Shown piece after piece: positions 32,407 to 41,174 of a stretch of DNA of 41,822 nt. Source of the DNA: an uncultured Bacilli bacterium (lineage in GTDB: Bacteria > Bacillota_I > Bacilli_A > RF39 > UBA660). Where the stretch lies: positions 1-41,822 of the forward strand of contig CANQZC010000012.1 in assembly GCA_947628235.1 (NCBI GenBank). The letters run 5' to 3'. Each line of letters opens with the position of its first letter. Position 1 is the stretch's first letter. A program made the translations under genes and the position numbers. The notes under the pieces were generated by a model. The model searched no databases and had not been told where the DNA came from. It was given only the letters and a program-made list of their open reading frames with translations.

Positions 32407-34491
32407 CTACACCTTTCTAATACTTTTATGTCCTTTCATGATTTTTTTAATTCCGAATGGATGCGGGAAGGCGATCGTTAAAATACTCTTATCTACCGTG
32501 ATAATAACTCCTTCTCCAAACTCTGTATGAATAACCTTTTCTCCTGCCTGATACTCAATCGAATCATCAATATTACGAGATTTGATAGGAATTCCTTTTT
32601 TCTCTTCAACAAGGTCTTCTCGGTCAATATAATCTTTTCCAATCTCGTTCACAAAACGACTAATTGGGTTAGCATTATCCATTCCATAAAGAGTTCTTCT
32701 CTTCGCACCTACCAACCAAAGTTTCTCTTTTGCTCGTGTAATCGCTACATAACAAAGTCTTCTTTCTTCTTCTAGTTCACTCGTTTCAAAAAGCGCTCTA
32801 CTATGAGGGAAAATACCTTCTTCCATCCCAATCACAAAGACATAAGGAAACTCTAATCCTTTCGCTGAATGAATCGTCATTAATGTAACTACATTCTTAC
32901 TATCTTTATGTTCTTCTACATCAGCCACTAAGCTAATCTCTTCTAAGAACCCTTCCAAAGATATTATACCATAACTTTCTTCAAAATTTTTCGTAATTGA
33001 TTTAAATTCCTCTAAGTTTTCCAATTTGGCTTCTGCTTCAATCGTTCCTTCTAATTCTAATTCTTTTCGAAGTCCACTTAAACTAAGTACTAAATCCACT
33101 GTTTCTGTCAAAGATAAATTCTTCGATTTCTCTTTCATTTCTTCCATTAATTCTTTAAATTTCAATTCTTTTCCAGAACAAATAACATCATACATACTTC
33201 GATTTTGAAGAGATGCTTCTTCTGCTAAAGAAGCAATTGTTTTCTCCCCAATTCCCCGTTTTGGAGAATTAATAATACGCATTAAACTAACATCATCTTG
33301 ACTATTATAAAGAAGACGCAAATAAGAAAGTAAATCTTTAATCTCTTTCCGATTATAGAAATAGAAAGCTCCTACAACCTTATAAGGAATATTTTCTCGC
33401 AACATCGCTTCCTCAATCGTACGAGATTGGGCATTGGTACGATAAAGAACAACAATATCGTCTAAAGAGGCTCCCTGAACTAGTAGATTTTGAATTTGAT
33501 CGGTTACATAAGAAGCTTCTTCTTTTTCATCGAAGCATCTTTTATAGACAATCTTATCTCCCTCTTTATTTTCCGTCCAAAGTTTCTTATCTTTTCTCTC
33601 TTTATTGTTCTTAATAACATCATTCGCAGCATTCAAAATCATTTTTGTACTACGATAATTTTGCTCTAAAAGGATGATTTTACTATTGGGATAATCCTTT
33701 TCAAAGTTTAAAATGTTTCGATAATTAGATCCTCGGAAAGCATAGATAGACTGAGACTCATCTCCGACAACACAAATATTTTTTTTCTTTCCTGATAACA
33801 TCTTCGTAAGTGTATATTGAACTTCGTTCGTATCCTGATACTCATCAATTAAAATATAGGTAAATCGGTCTTGATAAGCTTCTAAAACTTCTGGATGTTC
33901 CTCAAACAATTCAATTGGTTTTAAAAGTAAATCATCAAAATCAAGAGAATTATTCGTCTTTAATTTTTGCTGATAAATTCGGTAGACATCGACTACTTTT
34001 TCATCAAAGTCACAGGCATTAAAACAAGATAGACAGTCAGGGTCCATCCGTTCATTCTTCGCACTACTAATACGATTTCTAATATTCTTTGGATTATAGA
34101 TTTTAGGATCTAAGCCATTATCTTTTAATATCTTTTTAATAATAGATAAAGAATCTTCACTATCTAAAATTGTAAATTCTTTTTGATACCCTAACTTTTC
34201 ATAATTTTCTTTGACTATCGTGAGTCCGAAAGAGTGAAAAGTAGAAATTTGAATTTGATACGCTACAGAACCTAACATACTAAATACTCTCGTACGCATT
34301 TCTTTGGCAGCTTTATTGGTAAAAGTAATCGCTAAAATATTGGTAGGAGAAATTCCTATCTCTTCAATTAAATAGGCTATACGAGTCGTTAAAACCCGAG
34401 TTTTTCCAGAACCCGCTCCAGCAATCACAAGAAGTGGTCCTTCCGTCGTTTGGATGGCTTCTTTTTGTTGTTCATTTAAGTTTTCAAACAT
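32407..34491 (-). CDS. pcrA: ATP-dependent DNA helicase PcrA/UvrD
   Basis: A 3'-5' superfamily 1A helicase for repair, replication restart and transcription-coupled functions. At 694 aa it is slightly shorter than B. subtilis PcrA (739). The Q-motif LNEQQKEAI, Walker A GAGSGKT (about residues 25-31), Walker B DEYQDTN, GDESQSIYAFRG, QNYRST, and the C-terminal TIHSAKGLEFPYVF and VAITRAKEKL are all present. The C-terminal extension ends in a Tudor-like stretch (GEKVIHTEFGEGVI), which in PcrA contacts RNA polymerase. Its own extended -10 promoter lies upstream; the small membrane gene follows in the same unit. Confidence 0.97.
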   Translation of the reverse strand: MFENLNEQQKEAIQTTEGPLLVIAGAGSGKTRVLTTRIAYLIEEIGISPTNILAITFTNKAAKEMRTRVFSMLGSVAYQIQISTFHSFGLTIVKENYEKLGYQKEFTILDSEDSLSIIKKILKDNGLDPKIYNPKNIRNRISSAKNERMDPDCLSCFNACDFDEKVVDVYRIYQQKLKTNNSLDFDDLLLKPIELFEEHPEVLEAYQDRFTYILIDEYQDTNEVQYTLTKMLSGKKKNICVVGDESQSIYAFRGSNYRNILNFEKDYPNSKIILLEQNYRSTKMILNAANDVIKNNKERKDKKLWTENKEGDKIVYKRCFDEKEEASYVTDQIQNLLVQGASLDDIVVLYRTNAQSRTIEEAMLRENIPYKVVGAFYFYNRKEIKDLLSYLRLLYNSQDDVSLMRIINSPKRGIGEKTIASLAEEASLQNRSMYDVICSGKELKFKELMEEMKEKSKNLSLTETVDLVLSLSGLRKELELEGTIEAEAKLENLEEFKSITKNFEESYGIISLEGFLEEISLVADVEEHKDSKNVVTLMTIHSAKGLEFPYVFVIGMEEGIFPHSRALFETSELEEERRLCYVAITRAKEKLWLVGAKRRTLYGMDNANPISRFVNEIGKDYIDREDLVEEKKGIPIKSRNIDDSIEYQAGEKVIHTEFGEGVIITVDKSILTIAFPHPFGIKKIMKGHKSIRKV

Positions 34492-34515
34492 AACATACCC
34501 TACTTCCTAACAATC

Positions 34516-34524
34516 ATTATACCA
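34516..34524 (-). promoter_or_regulatory. Extended -10 of pcrA
   Basis: TGGTATAAT on the minus strand, 25 bases ahead of the ATG; no good -35. Confidence 0.68.
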
Positions 34525-34544
34525 TAGATAAAGGATTAGAAAAA

Positions 34545-34574
34545 CAAAAAAACAACATCAAATGATGCTGTTTT
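34545..34574 (-). terminator. Terminator of the ABC transporter operon
   Basis: AACAGCATC/GATGTTGTT (9 bp, one G-U) with an ATTT loop, then TTTTTGTTTTTC on the minus strand. Confidence 0.85.
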
Positions 34575-35364
34575 AATCCCTTCTTCTTATCGATAACTTC
34601 TCGAGTAATAAGATACTAGCATAAAGCGCAGTCGCTAAGAAAGATAAAAGAACAATTCCACTGATGACTAGATTTAAATTAAATACTTGAGAACCATACA
34701 TAATTAGATATCCAATTCCTTCTTTCGATACTAGGAATTCTCCCATAATTACACCAATAAAACACATACTAATATTCAGTTTAGAAGTCGCTATAATAGT
34801 AGATGCATTACTTGGTAAAATAAGATATCTCCATATTTGCCATTTCTTAGCATAAAAAGTTTTCATCAATTTTATTTTTTCCGAATCTACCTTTTTAAAT
34901 CCTTGATAAATATTTAGAATGCTAATAATCAAAGAAATTAACATAGCCATAAAGATAATGGATTTCATATTCGCTCCAAACCAAATTAAAATCATTGGTC
35001 CCAACGCTACTTTAGGAAGACTATTTAAAACCGTAAAATAAGGATCTAATACTTTCGCACAAATATCCCACCACCAAAGAATCGTCGCTATTAGAATACC
35101 AAGAAGACTACTGAGAAAAAAACTTAATAAAGTTTCAAAAAGAGTAATTCCAATATGATGAAGTAAAGAACCTTCTTTAAAAAGGGTTATCATGGTTTGA
35201 ATGACTTTCCCAGGACTAGAAAAAATAAAAGAATTAATCCATCCTAGAGAAGAAGATATCTGCCATAGACAAAGAAAGAAAAAGAGAAGAAAGAATTGTA
35301 GGAACAAAATAAGATACTTTTTTCTCTTCGTTTCCTTTAAAAACTTTTGTTGTTCCTTACTCAT
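34573..35364 (-). CDS. ABC transporter permease, SsuC/TauC/ThiX type
   Basis: A 263-aa permease with about six hydrophobic segments and a BPD-type loop (SSTIIATSKLNISMCFIGVIMGEFL is present as NASTIIATSKLNIS) that contacts the ATPase. The N-terminal region (WQISSSLGWINSFIFSSPGK) matches the nitrate/sulfonate/taurine permease pattern. The start at 35364 (MSKEQQ) overlaps the ATPase gene by eight bases; an earlier in-frame ATG adds nine residues that only re-read the ATPase end. It completes an SBP-ATPase-permease operon. Substrate cannot be told from sequence. Confidence 0.88.
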   Translation of the reverse strand: MSKEQQKFLKETKRKKYLILFLQFFLLFFFLCLWQISSSLGWINSFIFSSPGKVIQTMITLFKEGSLLHHIGITLFETLLSFFLSSLLGILIATILWWWDICAKVLDPYFTVLNSLPKVALGPMILIWFGANMKSIIFMAMLISLIISILNIYQGFKKVDSEKIKLMKTFYAKKWQIWRYLILPSNASTIIATSKLNISMCFIGVIMGEFLVSKEGIGYLIMYGSQVFNLNLVISGIVLLSFLATALYASILLLEKLSIRRRD

Positions 35365-36097
35365 GATCAATTTCCTTCCATATTTCCTCATAATAATAGG
35401 AAAAAGCCTTATCTTTACGATTCTCTATCGGTGTAGAAGGATGCTCTAAAACAATTTCATACTCTTTTTTTATCATCGCTGGTCTTTTCGTTAAGACAAT
35501 AACACGATTTCCCATCGATACTGCTTCTGCAATATCATGCGTAACTAATATTAAGCTTTTCTTTTCTTCTTTTAAAATACGAAACACATCTTCGGAAATG
35601 GTTAATCTCGACTGATAATCTAAAGCACTAAAAGGCTCATCGGCAAGAAGAATATCTGGTTTCGTAGCCAAAGTTCGAATCAACGCTACTCGCTGCCTCA
35701 TTCCCCCTGATAAATGATTTGGATAACTGTCTAAGAAGTCTCCTAATCCATACTTCTTCAATAAAGAAATAACATAGTCCTTCTTTTCTTCTGTCAATTC
35801 TTTTTTGATTCTTAATCCTAATAAACAATTCTCTAAAATCGTAAGCCATTCAAAAAGGGCATCCGTTTGAAGCATATAACCAATCTTTTTATCTCCATAA
35901 GAAATGGTTCCAGAACTTTTCTCTTCTAATCCACTTAAAATGGAAAGTATAGTTGATTTTCCACACCCACTAGGTCCTACTATCGCTACAAATTCTCCTT
36001 CTTCTAACTCCATAGAAAAATCTTTTACCGCACATGTTTCTTTTTGAATGGTATGATAGTTCTTTTTTAAATTTTTAATTTCTAATATTTTACTCAT
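35357..36097 (-). CDS. ABC transporter ATPase, SsuB/TauB/ThiZ type
   Basis: A 246-aa ABC ATPase. Walker A GPSGCGKST at about residues 39-47, the Q-loop in MLQTDALFEW, the ABC signature LSGGMRQRVAL, Walker B ILLADEPFSALD and the H-loop VTHDIAEA are all intact. The FSALD D-loop is typical of the nitrate/sulfonate/taurine group. It overlaps the substrate-binding protein gene by eight bases and the permease by eight, so all three are tightly coupled. Confidence 0.93.
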   Translation of the reverse strand: MSKILEIKNLKKNYHTIQKETCAVKDFSMELEEGEFVAIVGPSGCGKSTILSILSGLEEKSSGTISYGDKKIGYMLQTDALFEWLTILENCLLGLRIKKELTEEKKDYVISLLKKYGLGDFLDSYPNHLSGGMRQRVALIRTLATKPDILLADEPFSALDYQSRLTISEDVFRILKEEKKSLILVTHDIAEAVSMGNRVIVLTKRPAMIKKEYEIVLEHPSTPIENRKDKAFSYYYEEIWKEIDHE

Positions 36098-37082
36098 GAT
36101 TATAAGTATTATCTACTAAAATAGAATAATCTACTTTCTTTGTTAAAAATCCATTGTAATCAACAATCTCTTGCATATGATTATAGCCTTCTTTAGTGAT
36201 ATATGTAGTTCGATACCAAGAATCACTATTTTTATGTCTTTCTATGACTTTTTCAATATCATCTCGACTAGTATCTGGAAAATAATCTACTAGGATTGGC
36301 GCTAATTCCTTAGATGTATGTGAAAAAGTATAATCTAGTCCTTTTTGAAGCGCTTTTGTAAATTTCTCTATCGTTTGTGGATTTTCTTCAATATAACTTT
36401 TTAAAGCATTAAAAGTTGTATAAGGAACTTCTCCTCCTAATTCTCCTATCGACGCTACAACATACCCATATCCTTCTTTTTCTAAAGTTAAGGCGTTTGG
36501 TTCAAATAAAGTGACATAATCTCCCTGTCCACCGATAAAGGCTCCTGAAAGAGCGGCAAAATCGATACTAGTATCCACTTTTAAAGAAGTGATTCCTCTT
36601 TCATGAAGTGTATAGTTTAAAGTCATAGATGGCATTCCGCCTTGTCTTCCTCCTAAGATGACTCCTTGTAACTGTGATAAATCAAAGTTTTCTATAGGTT
36701 TTCTAGAGACTAAAAAACTACCATCTCTTTTTGTCATTCCAGCAAAATTAATAAGATAATCTTTGGCTCCTTCGTTATAGATATACAAGGTCTGTTCACT
36801 TCCACAGAAACCAATTTGAACATCTTTGCTCATAACAGCTGCTGCCACATTATTCGCACCACTAGTTAAGATAATTTCTACTTCTAATCCTTCCTCTTCA
36901 AAGTATCCTAAAGCATCAGCAATATACAATGGTGTATAAAAAATGCTATGGGTAACTTCTGCTACTTTAATCTTTTGAAGAGTTTTTTTATCTTTATCTT
37001 CTTTCGTTTGAAGATTCATTCCAAAGAAAAATAATCCTGCTAAAAGAACGATACAAATGATTGGAATGATTATTTTTTTCAT
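36090..37082 (-). CDS. ABC transporter substrate-binding protein, NMT1/SsuA type
   Basis: A 330-aa periplasmic-type binding protein of the NMT1/ThiY/SsuA group: KVAEVTHSIFYTPLYIADALGYF (shown here in part, TPLYIADALGYFEEEGLEVE is shortened to ALGYFEEEGLEVE) and the SGANNVAAAVMSKDVQIGF segment. It captures an organic solute such as a thiamine precursor, sulfonate or riboflavin-type compound; which one is not visible. Start at 37082 with GGGGATGGAAC upstream. Oddity: no lipobox cysteine. The N-terminal KKIIIPIICIVLLAGLFFFG looks like an uncleaved anchor, so it may be tethered by a helix instead of lipid. No riboswitch fits in the short upstream gap. Confidence 0.87.
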   Translation of the reverse strand: MKKIIIPIICIVLLAGLFFFGMNLQTKEDKDKKTLQKIKVAEVTHSIFYTPLYIADALGYFEEEGLEVEIILTSGANNVAAAVMSKDVQIGFCGSEQTLYIYNEGAKDYLINFAGMTKRDGSFLVSRKPIENFDLSQLQGVILGGRQGGMPSMTLNYTLHERGITSLKVDTSIDFAALSGAFIGGQGDYVTLFEPNALTLEKEGYGYVVASIGELGGEVPYTTFNALKSYIEENPQTIEKFTKALQKGLDYTFSHTSKELAPILVDYFPDTSRDDIEKVIERHKNSDSWYRTTYITKEGYNHMQEIVDYNGFLTKKVDYSILVDNTYNHE

Positions 37083-37138
37083 GTTCCATCCCCTTTCACA
37101 GGATAGTATATTCATTTTTCAAAGTTTCGTGAAGGCAC

Positions 37139-37160
37139 AAAAAAAGAGGCAAGCCTCTTA
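37139..37160 (-). terminator. Terminator of the SPFH gene
   Basis: AAGAGG/CCTCTT with a CTTG loop followed by seven T. The first arm overlaps the stop codon. Confidence 0.87.
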
Positions 37161-38345
37161 TTTTGTTTTTCCTTTTTCTGCTGCTACTTTATATCTTTGT
37201 TTTTCTTCATCTGATAAGTAGCTAATGTGATATCTTCCTCCAGGAGCAATAGAAGCCCCTCTTTCTGCTGCCAATTGTGCACTATCTTCAGCTGTTAAAT
37301 ATTCTGAGTCTGGAAGAATACTCCAATCAACAGGTCTCCTTGATGGTTGTGTTCTTACGCTTTGTTGTTGTCCTGGTTGTCCCACAGTTTGAGCCGCAGG
37401 TTGCCCTGGTTGACCATACATTCCAGGCATTCCCATCATCATTCCTGGTTGACCACCTTGGAAGGCATAAACTGTAGCAGTTCCTTGAGCATACGCTTGT
37501 GCTTGTTTTGTTTGTTCTTTCGCTAACGCTACTTGTGTTGGATCAGCACCCTTAACAGCACCAATTGCAGTAGCTTCTGCTCTTCCCACAGCAGTTACTC
37601 TTTTTGCTTCTGCGGTTGCCATCAATCCCATACGTTCTGCTTTTCCTTCTGCTTCTACACGCAATCTTTCTTGCTCTTGAGCAGCAGTTAATTTCTTTTG
37701 CTCTTCTACCTTTGTTCTTGTAGCTTCATCTAATAATGTTTTTGGAGGTCTGGCAACAAAAGTAACCGCACTAATTTCTACTCCATAAGTATCTAATAAT
37801 TCTGCATTTAATGTTCCTGCAGGATAAGAACCATTTGTCTTTTGGCCAATTGTTGCCATCATATCAACAGATTTACTAGCAATCAATCTTTGATAGTCGT
37901 GTGTTCTGATAAAGTCTTGGGTAATTTGATCTACTTTATCAGCAATAAATCTTCTTACTTCAGCAGAAGTTACTTGACCATCATGAGAATAAACTGCATC
38001 CATAAATTTAGCGCTATCAACAATACTAACATAGTAGTCTGTATCATAACTTACTTGTGGACCAGTACTTCCATTCACTCCTAATGTATTACAAGTTCTT
38101 TCTGGAGTATCAATTTTCTTTTTATCTAAAGAAATTTCTACTGGTTTTAATCTCCATGGAAAGTTCAAGAAAATTCCTGAAGATTTTACTTTAATTTTTC
38201 CCGTCAAAGTTGTATAGACAATTCTCATCTTGGTTCCTTGGATAGTTCTCCAAAAACCAACATGTCCTTTAATCAAAGCGTCACTAGGAGACACTTGCGC
38301 TACTGTTTGATTATTTGTATTATTTTGTGTATTTTGATCTGCCAT
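37158..38345 (-). CDS. SPFH-domain protein, soluble form
   Basis: A 395-aa SPFH/prohibitin-homology protein. The SPFH domain covers about residues 25-215, followed by an Ala/Glu/Lys-rich coiled-coil region (about 215-285, EATRTKVEEQKKLTAAQEQE type). A Gly/Met/Pro/Gln-rich linker (QPGMMMGMPGMYGQPGQP) and a C-terminal segment with WSILPDSEYLTAEDSAQLA complete it. SPFH proteins form large ring or cage oligomers, often at membranes. This one lacks the usual N-terminal membrane helix or hairpin; its first 20 residues are Asn/Gln/Thr rich. No NfeD partner is adjacent. A strong promoter suggests high expression. Role unknown. Confidence 0.85.
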   Translation of the reverse strand: MADQNTQNNTNNQTVAQVSPSDALIKGHVGFWRTIQGTKMRIVYTTLTGKIKVKSSGIFLNFPWRLKPVEISLDKKKIDTPERTCNTLGVNGSTGPQVSYDTDYYVSIVDSAKFMDAVYSHDGQVTSAEVRRFIADKVDQITQDFIRTHDYQRLIASKSVDMMATIGQKTNGSYPAGTLNAELLDTYGVEISAVTFVARPPKTLLDEATRTKVEEQKKLTAAQEQERLRVEAEGKAERMGLMATAEAKRVTAVGRAEATAIGAVKGADPTQVALAKEQTKQAQAYAQGTATVYAFQGGQPGMMMGMPGMYGQPGQPAAQTVGQPGQQQSVRTQPSRRPVDWSILPDSEYLTAEDSAQLAAERGASIAPGGRYHISYLSDEEKQRYKVAAEKGKTK

Positions 38346-38368
38346 AAAACTCCCTCTTTTCTAGTGTT

Positions 38369-38397
38369 ATCATAGCATACTTGCCTAAAATTGTCAA
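38369..38397 (-). promoter_or_regulatory. Strong promoter of the SPFH gene
   Basis: Perfect TTGACA (38392-38397), 17 bases, TATGAT (38369-38374) with TGC before it. The -35 overlaps the stop of the nucleotidyltransferase gene. Confidence 0.85.
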
Positions 38398-39125
38398 ACC
38401 TGCGTACCAAGTTTTTGCTTTACTTTTTCAAGAGATTGTAAAGATTTCATATCATAATAATTTCCAGTAATTTGATAAACAGATACCGGTTTATTTTTAT
38501 ACAAGTATTCCACAAAATATCCTGGATAAGTTGTTTTGTTTCCTTCACTCAAGTAATCTTCAAAATCTCTAAGTACATCTTTTGGAAAAATATAAGCTGC
38601 TAAAGAGATGATATTTCCTTTTGGGTCTAATGGTTTTTCCTGCATTCCCGCAACCATTCCATTTTCTTCTTCGATGACTCCATATTTACTTAAGTCCTCA
38701 TCATGCGCTAACATTCCAGCAATCGTAGAGATGTTTTGCTTTTGATAATAAGCTACAAAATCAGCCAAAGAAAAGTCGAAATAAACATCCCCTGCTAAAA
38801 CCATAATATCTTCTTCAATATTTTGGGAATTAATCGTATAACGAATATCTCCTATAGCGCCTAATTTGGCTTGAGGAGAAGTAGTATTATCATTGATTAC
38901 TTTTATTTTAGAGAATGGATACTTCTTTTTCCATTCTTGAAACTTTGGATAATAAAGTCCATTCGTTACTACAAAGATTTCATCAATAGAGTCCATCTCT
39001 TGTAATGCCTCTATGGTGTAGTTAATGAGTGGCTTTGTACCTATTTCAAAAAGAGATGTTGCTGTTTCCTGCCATTTTAAAGTATCTTCCATAGAATACC
39101 CGGCACATAATACTATGCACTTCAT
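38394..39125 (-). CDS. Nucleotidyltransferase with degenerate signature
   Basis: A 243-aa protein of the sugar-nucleotidyltransferase fold (NTP_transferase, RmlA/GlmU-like): VLAGDVYFDF as the metal/nucleotide GD motif, and KYGVIEEENGMVAGMQEKP as the sugar-binding region. The N-terminal loop that should read GxGTRLxPLTxxxPKP is altered to LCAGYSMEDTLKW, with TKPLINY retained. The GTR arginine is missing. The product may use a different substrate, such as a cytidylyl or phosphocholine-type donor, or be weakly active. It is the last gene of the tsaE operon, 12 bases after tsaD. Confidence 0.75.
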   Translation of the reverse strand: MKCIVLCAGYSMEDTLKWQETATSLFEIGTKPLINYTIEALQEMDSIDEIFVVTNGLYYPKFQEWKKKYPFSKIKVINDNTTSPQAKLGAIGDIRYTINSQNIEEDIMVLAGDVYFDFSLADFVAYYQKQNISTIAGMLAHDEDLSKYGVIEEENGMVAGMQEKPLDPKGNIISLAAYIFPKDVLRDFEDYLSEGNKTTYPGYFVEYLYKNKPVSVYQITGNYYDMKSLQSLEKVKQKLGTQV

Positions 39126-39137
39126 TTTATCATCCTC

Positions 39138-40142
39138 CTAATGTAATATATCTGTTGCTTTCGCTTTTAAATCGTATCCTGATCTTCTTCCTAATTGATA
39201 AGCAAAATATCCAGCAGTCGCTATCATGGCTGCGTTATCTGTACAATATTTTAAGGCAGGAACTGTAAGTTCTACGCCTTCTTGCTTACACAATTCCTTA
39301 AGGCGACTACGAAGTCCACTATTCGCCGCTACTCCTCCTGCTACAATCAAGTGTTTTACATGATATTCTTTTAAAGCTCGCATCGTCTTTTTAGTTAAAA
39401 TTTCTACAACGCGAGATTGGAAAGAACATGCTAAGTCGGCCTTGTTTACGGTATGTCCGCGCTGTTCTTCATTATGTACTAAATTAATAACTGCGCTTTT
39501 TAATCCACTAAAGCTAAAATGGTATGTATCATCATCTAATGGTAAAGGAAGTGGATAGACATCTTTTCCTTCATAAGATAATTTATCTACTAATGGTCCT
39601 CCTGGATAAGGAATATCTGCTACACGAGCTACCTTATCATAAGCTTCTCCTACTGCATCATCTAATGTACCACCAATTTTTTCAAAAGAATAATTATCCT
39701 TCATATAGATTAAATCCGTATGTCCTCCACTAACGACTAACGCTATTAAAGGAAATTCCATCTGTTTTTCCAAATTATTGGCATAGATATGCCCCGCAAT
39801 ATGATGAACTGGAACTAATGGCTTATGATAAATGTAAGCCAAGGTAGAAGCAGCTACCACCCCTACAAGGAGCGATCCGATTAGTCCTGGCCCATAAGTA
39901 ACTGCAATCGCCGTAATATCCTCCATAGTCATATTTGCCTTAGTAAGACATTCTTCTACTACCATTGTTATATTTTCCACATGCATACGGCTAGCAATTT
40001 CTGGAACTACCCCGCCATAAGAAGCATGCGTATCCATTTGTGAAAGAACAACTGTAGCTATCTCTTCTTTTCCATTTTTAATAATAGATACACTTGTTTC
40101 ATCGCAACTAGATTCAATTCCTAATATCAATACATCATTCAT
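39138..40142 (-). CDS. tsaD: tRNA threonylcarbamoyladenosine transferase TsaD
   Basis: Transfers the threonylcarbamoyl group to A37 of ANN-decoding tRNAs, working with TsaB and TsaE. At 334 aa it has the ASKHA fold: [10 protein letters not shown] near residue 8, the metal ligands in HHIAGH (His114 and His118), [10 protein letters not shown] (present as [11 protein letters not shown]), FSFSGLKSA and [11 protein letters not shown]. It overlaps rimI by eight bases. Together with tsaE and tsaB upstream it gives three of the four t6A proteins; TsaC is not in the window. Confidence 0.97.
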   Translation of the reverse strand: MNDVLILGIESSCDETSVSIIKNGKEEIATVVLSQMDTHASYGGVVPEIASRMHVENITMVVEECLTKANMTMEDITAIAVTYGPGLIGSLLVGVVAASTLAYIYHKPLVPVHHIAGHIYANNLEKQMEFPLIALVVSGGHTDLIYMKDNYSFEKIGGTLDDAVGEAYDKVARVADIPYPGGPLVDKLSYEGKDVYPLPLPLDDDTYHFSFSGLKSAVINLVHNEEQRGHTVNKADLACSFQSRVVEILTKKTMRALKEYHVKHLIVAGGVAANSGLRSRLKELCKQEGVELTVPALKYCTDNAAMIATAGYFAYQLGRRSGYDLKAKATDILH

Positions 40143-40557
40143 CTTTTTTCAACTCTCTTATCATTAAGATACCATCTTCGCCGTGGTAATATTTAGGTCG
40201 AATTGCAGCCTTTTTAAATCCAAATTTTTCATAGAGAGATAATCCAGCCTGATTGTGTTCATTGACCTCTAAGGTTATGTTTTCACACCCACTAGTAATC
40301 GCATCTTCAATACAAAATTCTAATAACTCATACGCTATATTATTTCTTCTATATCTTTCATCAACATAAATATAGTCTAATTCGGCTCTATTATAAATAA
40401 TACTATAATTAATAAATCCCACAATTTCTTGATCTTTTTCATAAACTAATAAATTAGAAAATGGTCCTTTATTAAAAAGATCAAACCCTTTTTCATCAAA
40501 TTCTTTATAATACTTGCATAGAATAGGGAAATCTGAATTTACTGCTTTTCTTATCAT
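40135..40557 (-). CDS. rimI: RimI-like GNAT acetyltransferase
   Basis: A 140-aa GNAT-fold N-acetyltransferase. RimI acetylates the N-terminal alanine of ribosomal protein S18, and its gene commonly lies between tsaB and tsaD, as here. Core features are [17 protein letters not shown] type motif A (seen as [18 protein letters not shown]), where the usual RxxGxG/A reads RRNNIA, then [19 protein letters not shown]. The pyrophosphate loop lacks its usual glycine, so cofactor binding may be modified. Two bases separate it from tsaB. Substrate is inferred from position. Confidence 0.85.
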   Translation of the reverse strand: MIRKAVNSDFPILCKYYKEFDEKGFDLFNKGPFSNLLVYEKDQEIVGFINYSIIYNRAELDYIYVDERYRRNNIAYELLEFCIEDAITSGCENITLEVNEHNQAGLSLYEKFGFKKAAIRPKYYHGEDGILMIRELKKDE

Positions 40558-40559
40558 AT

Positions 40560-41174
40560 TTACTCCTTTTTTGCTTTATTCTCTTCTGCTTCCGTCAATT
40601 TTAAATAATTAGGAACTAATGCATGAGGATGAACTGTTTTGTCATTCTTATGTTTTGTTACCATTTTAGATAAATCAACTTTTGGTACTTGGCTATTTTC
40701 TAAATTATCACGACTGATTAAAGTCCCTTTTTCAAGATAGGTAGATAATTCTTCAAATGGGAGATACTTATCGCCCATAATAACATTTAAATCTTGATCA
40801 TATACTCCTGCATAGACATATCCTCTTCTAGCATCTATCGCAGGAATAATATATGGTGTGGTAACTTCTGTGGTGGCCATCAATTCTAAACTAGAAATAG
40901 GTATTACTTCTTTATGTAAAGCCCAAGCAATAGTTTTAGCAACAGTAACGCCAACTCTCAACCCTGTAAAGGATCCTGGCCCATTGACAATAAATATTTT
41001 ATCGATATCTTCGATAGAAAAAGTAACTTTTTCGAATAATAACTCTATCGTAGGGACGATTTTTGAAGCCATATCAGTATGAATTTCTTCCTCATAAGAA
41101 GCCAATACTTGATTTTCTTCCATGACTGCTACCAACATAAAAAATGAAGAGGTGTCAATTACTAAACTTCTCAT
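40560..41174 (-). CDS. tsaB: t6A modification factor TsaB
   Basis: A catalytically inactive TsaD paralogue that bridges TsaD and TsaE. At 204 aa the N-terminal half is complete: IDTSSFFMLVAV at the start, NGPGSFTGLRVGV near residues 64-76, and the IDARRGYVYAG motif. The C-terminal part is somewhat short and ends in a Lys/Glu tail. Its start overlaps the tsaE stop (ATGA), so translation is coupled. Confidence 0.95.
   Translation of the reverse strand: MRSLVIDTSSFFMLVAVMEENQVLASYEEEIHTDMASKIVPTIELLFEKVTFSIEDIDKIFIVNGPGSFTGLRVGVTVAKTIAWALHKEVIPISSLELMATTEVTTPYIIPAIDARRGYVYAGVYDQDLNVIMGDKYLPFEELSTYLEKGTLISRDNLENSQVPKVDLSKMVTKHKNDKTVHPHALVPNYLKLTEAEENKAKKE

Noticed and set aside
36090..37157. Possible TPP or other riboswitch before the ABC operon
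   Set aside because: Only 75 bases separate the binding-protein start from the preceding gene, and they hold a terminator and promoter-like sequence; no aptamer fits.
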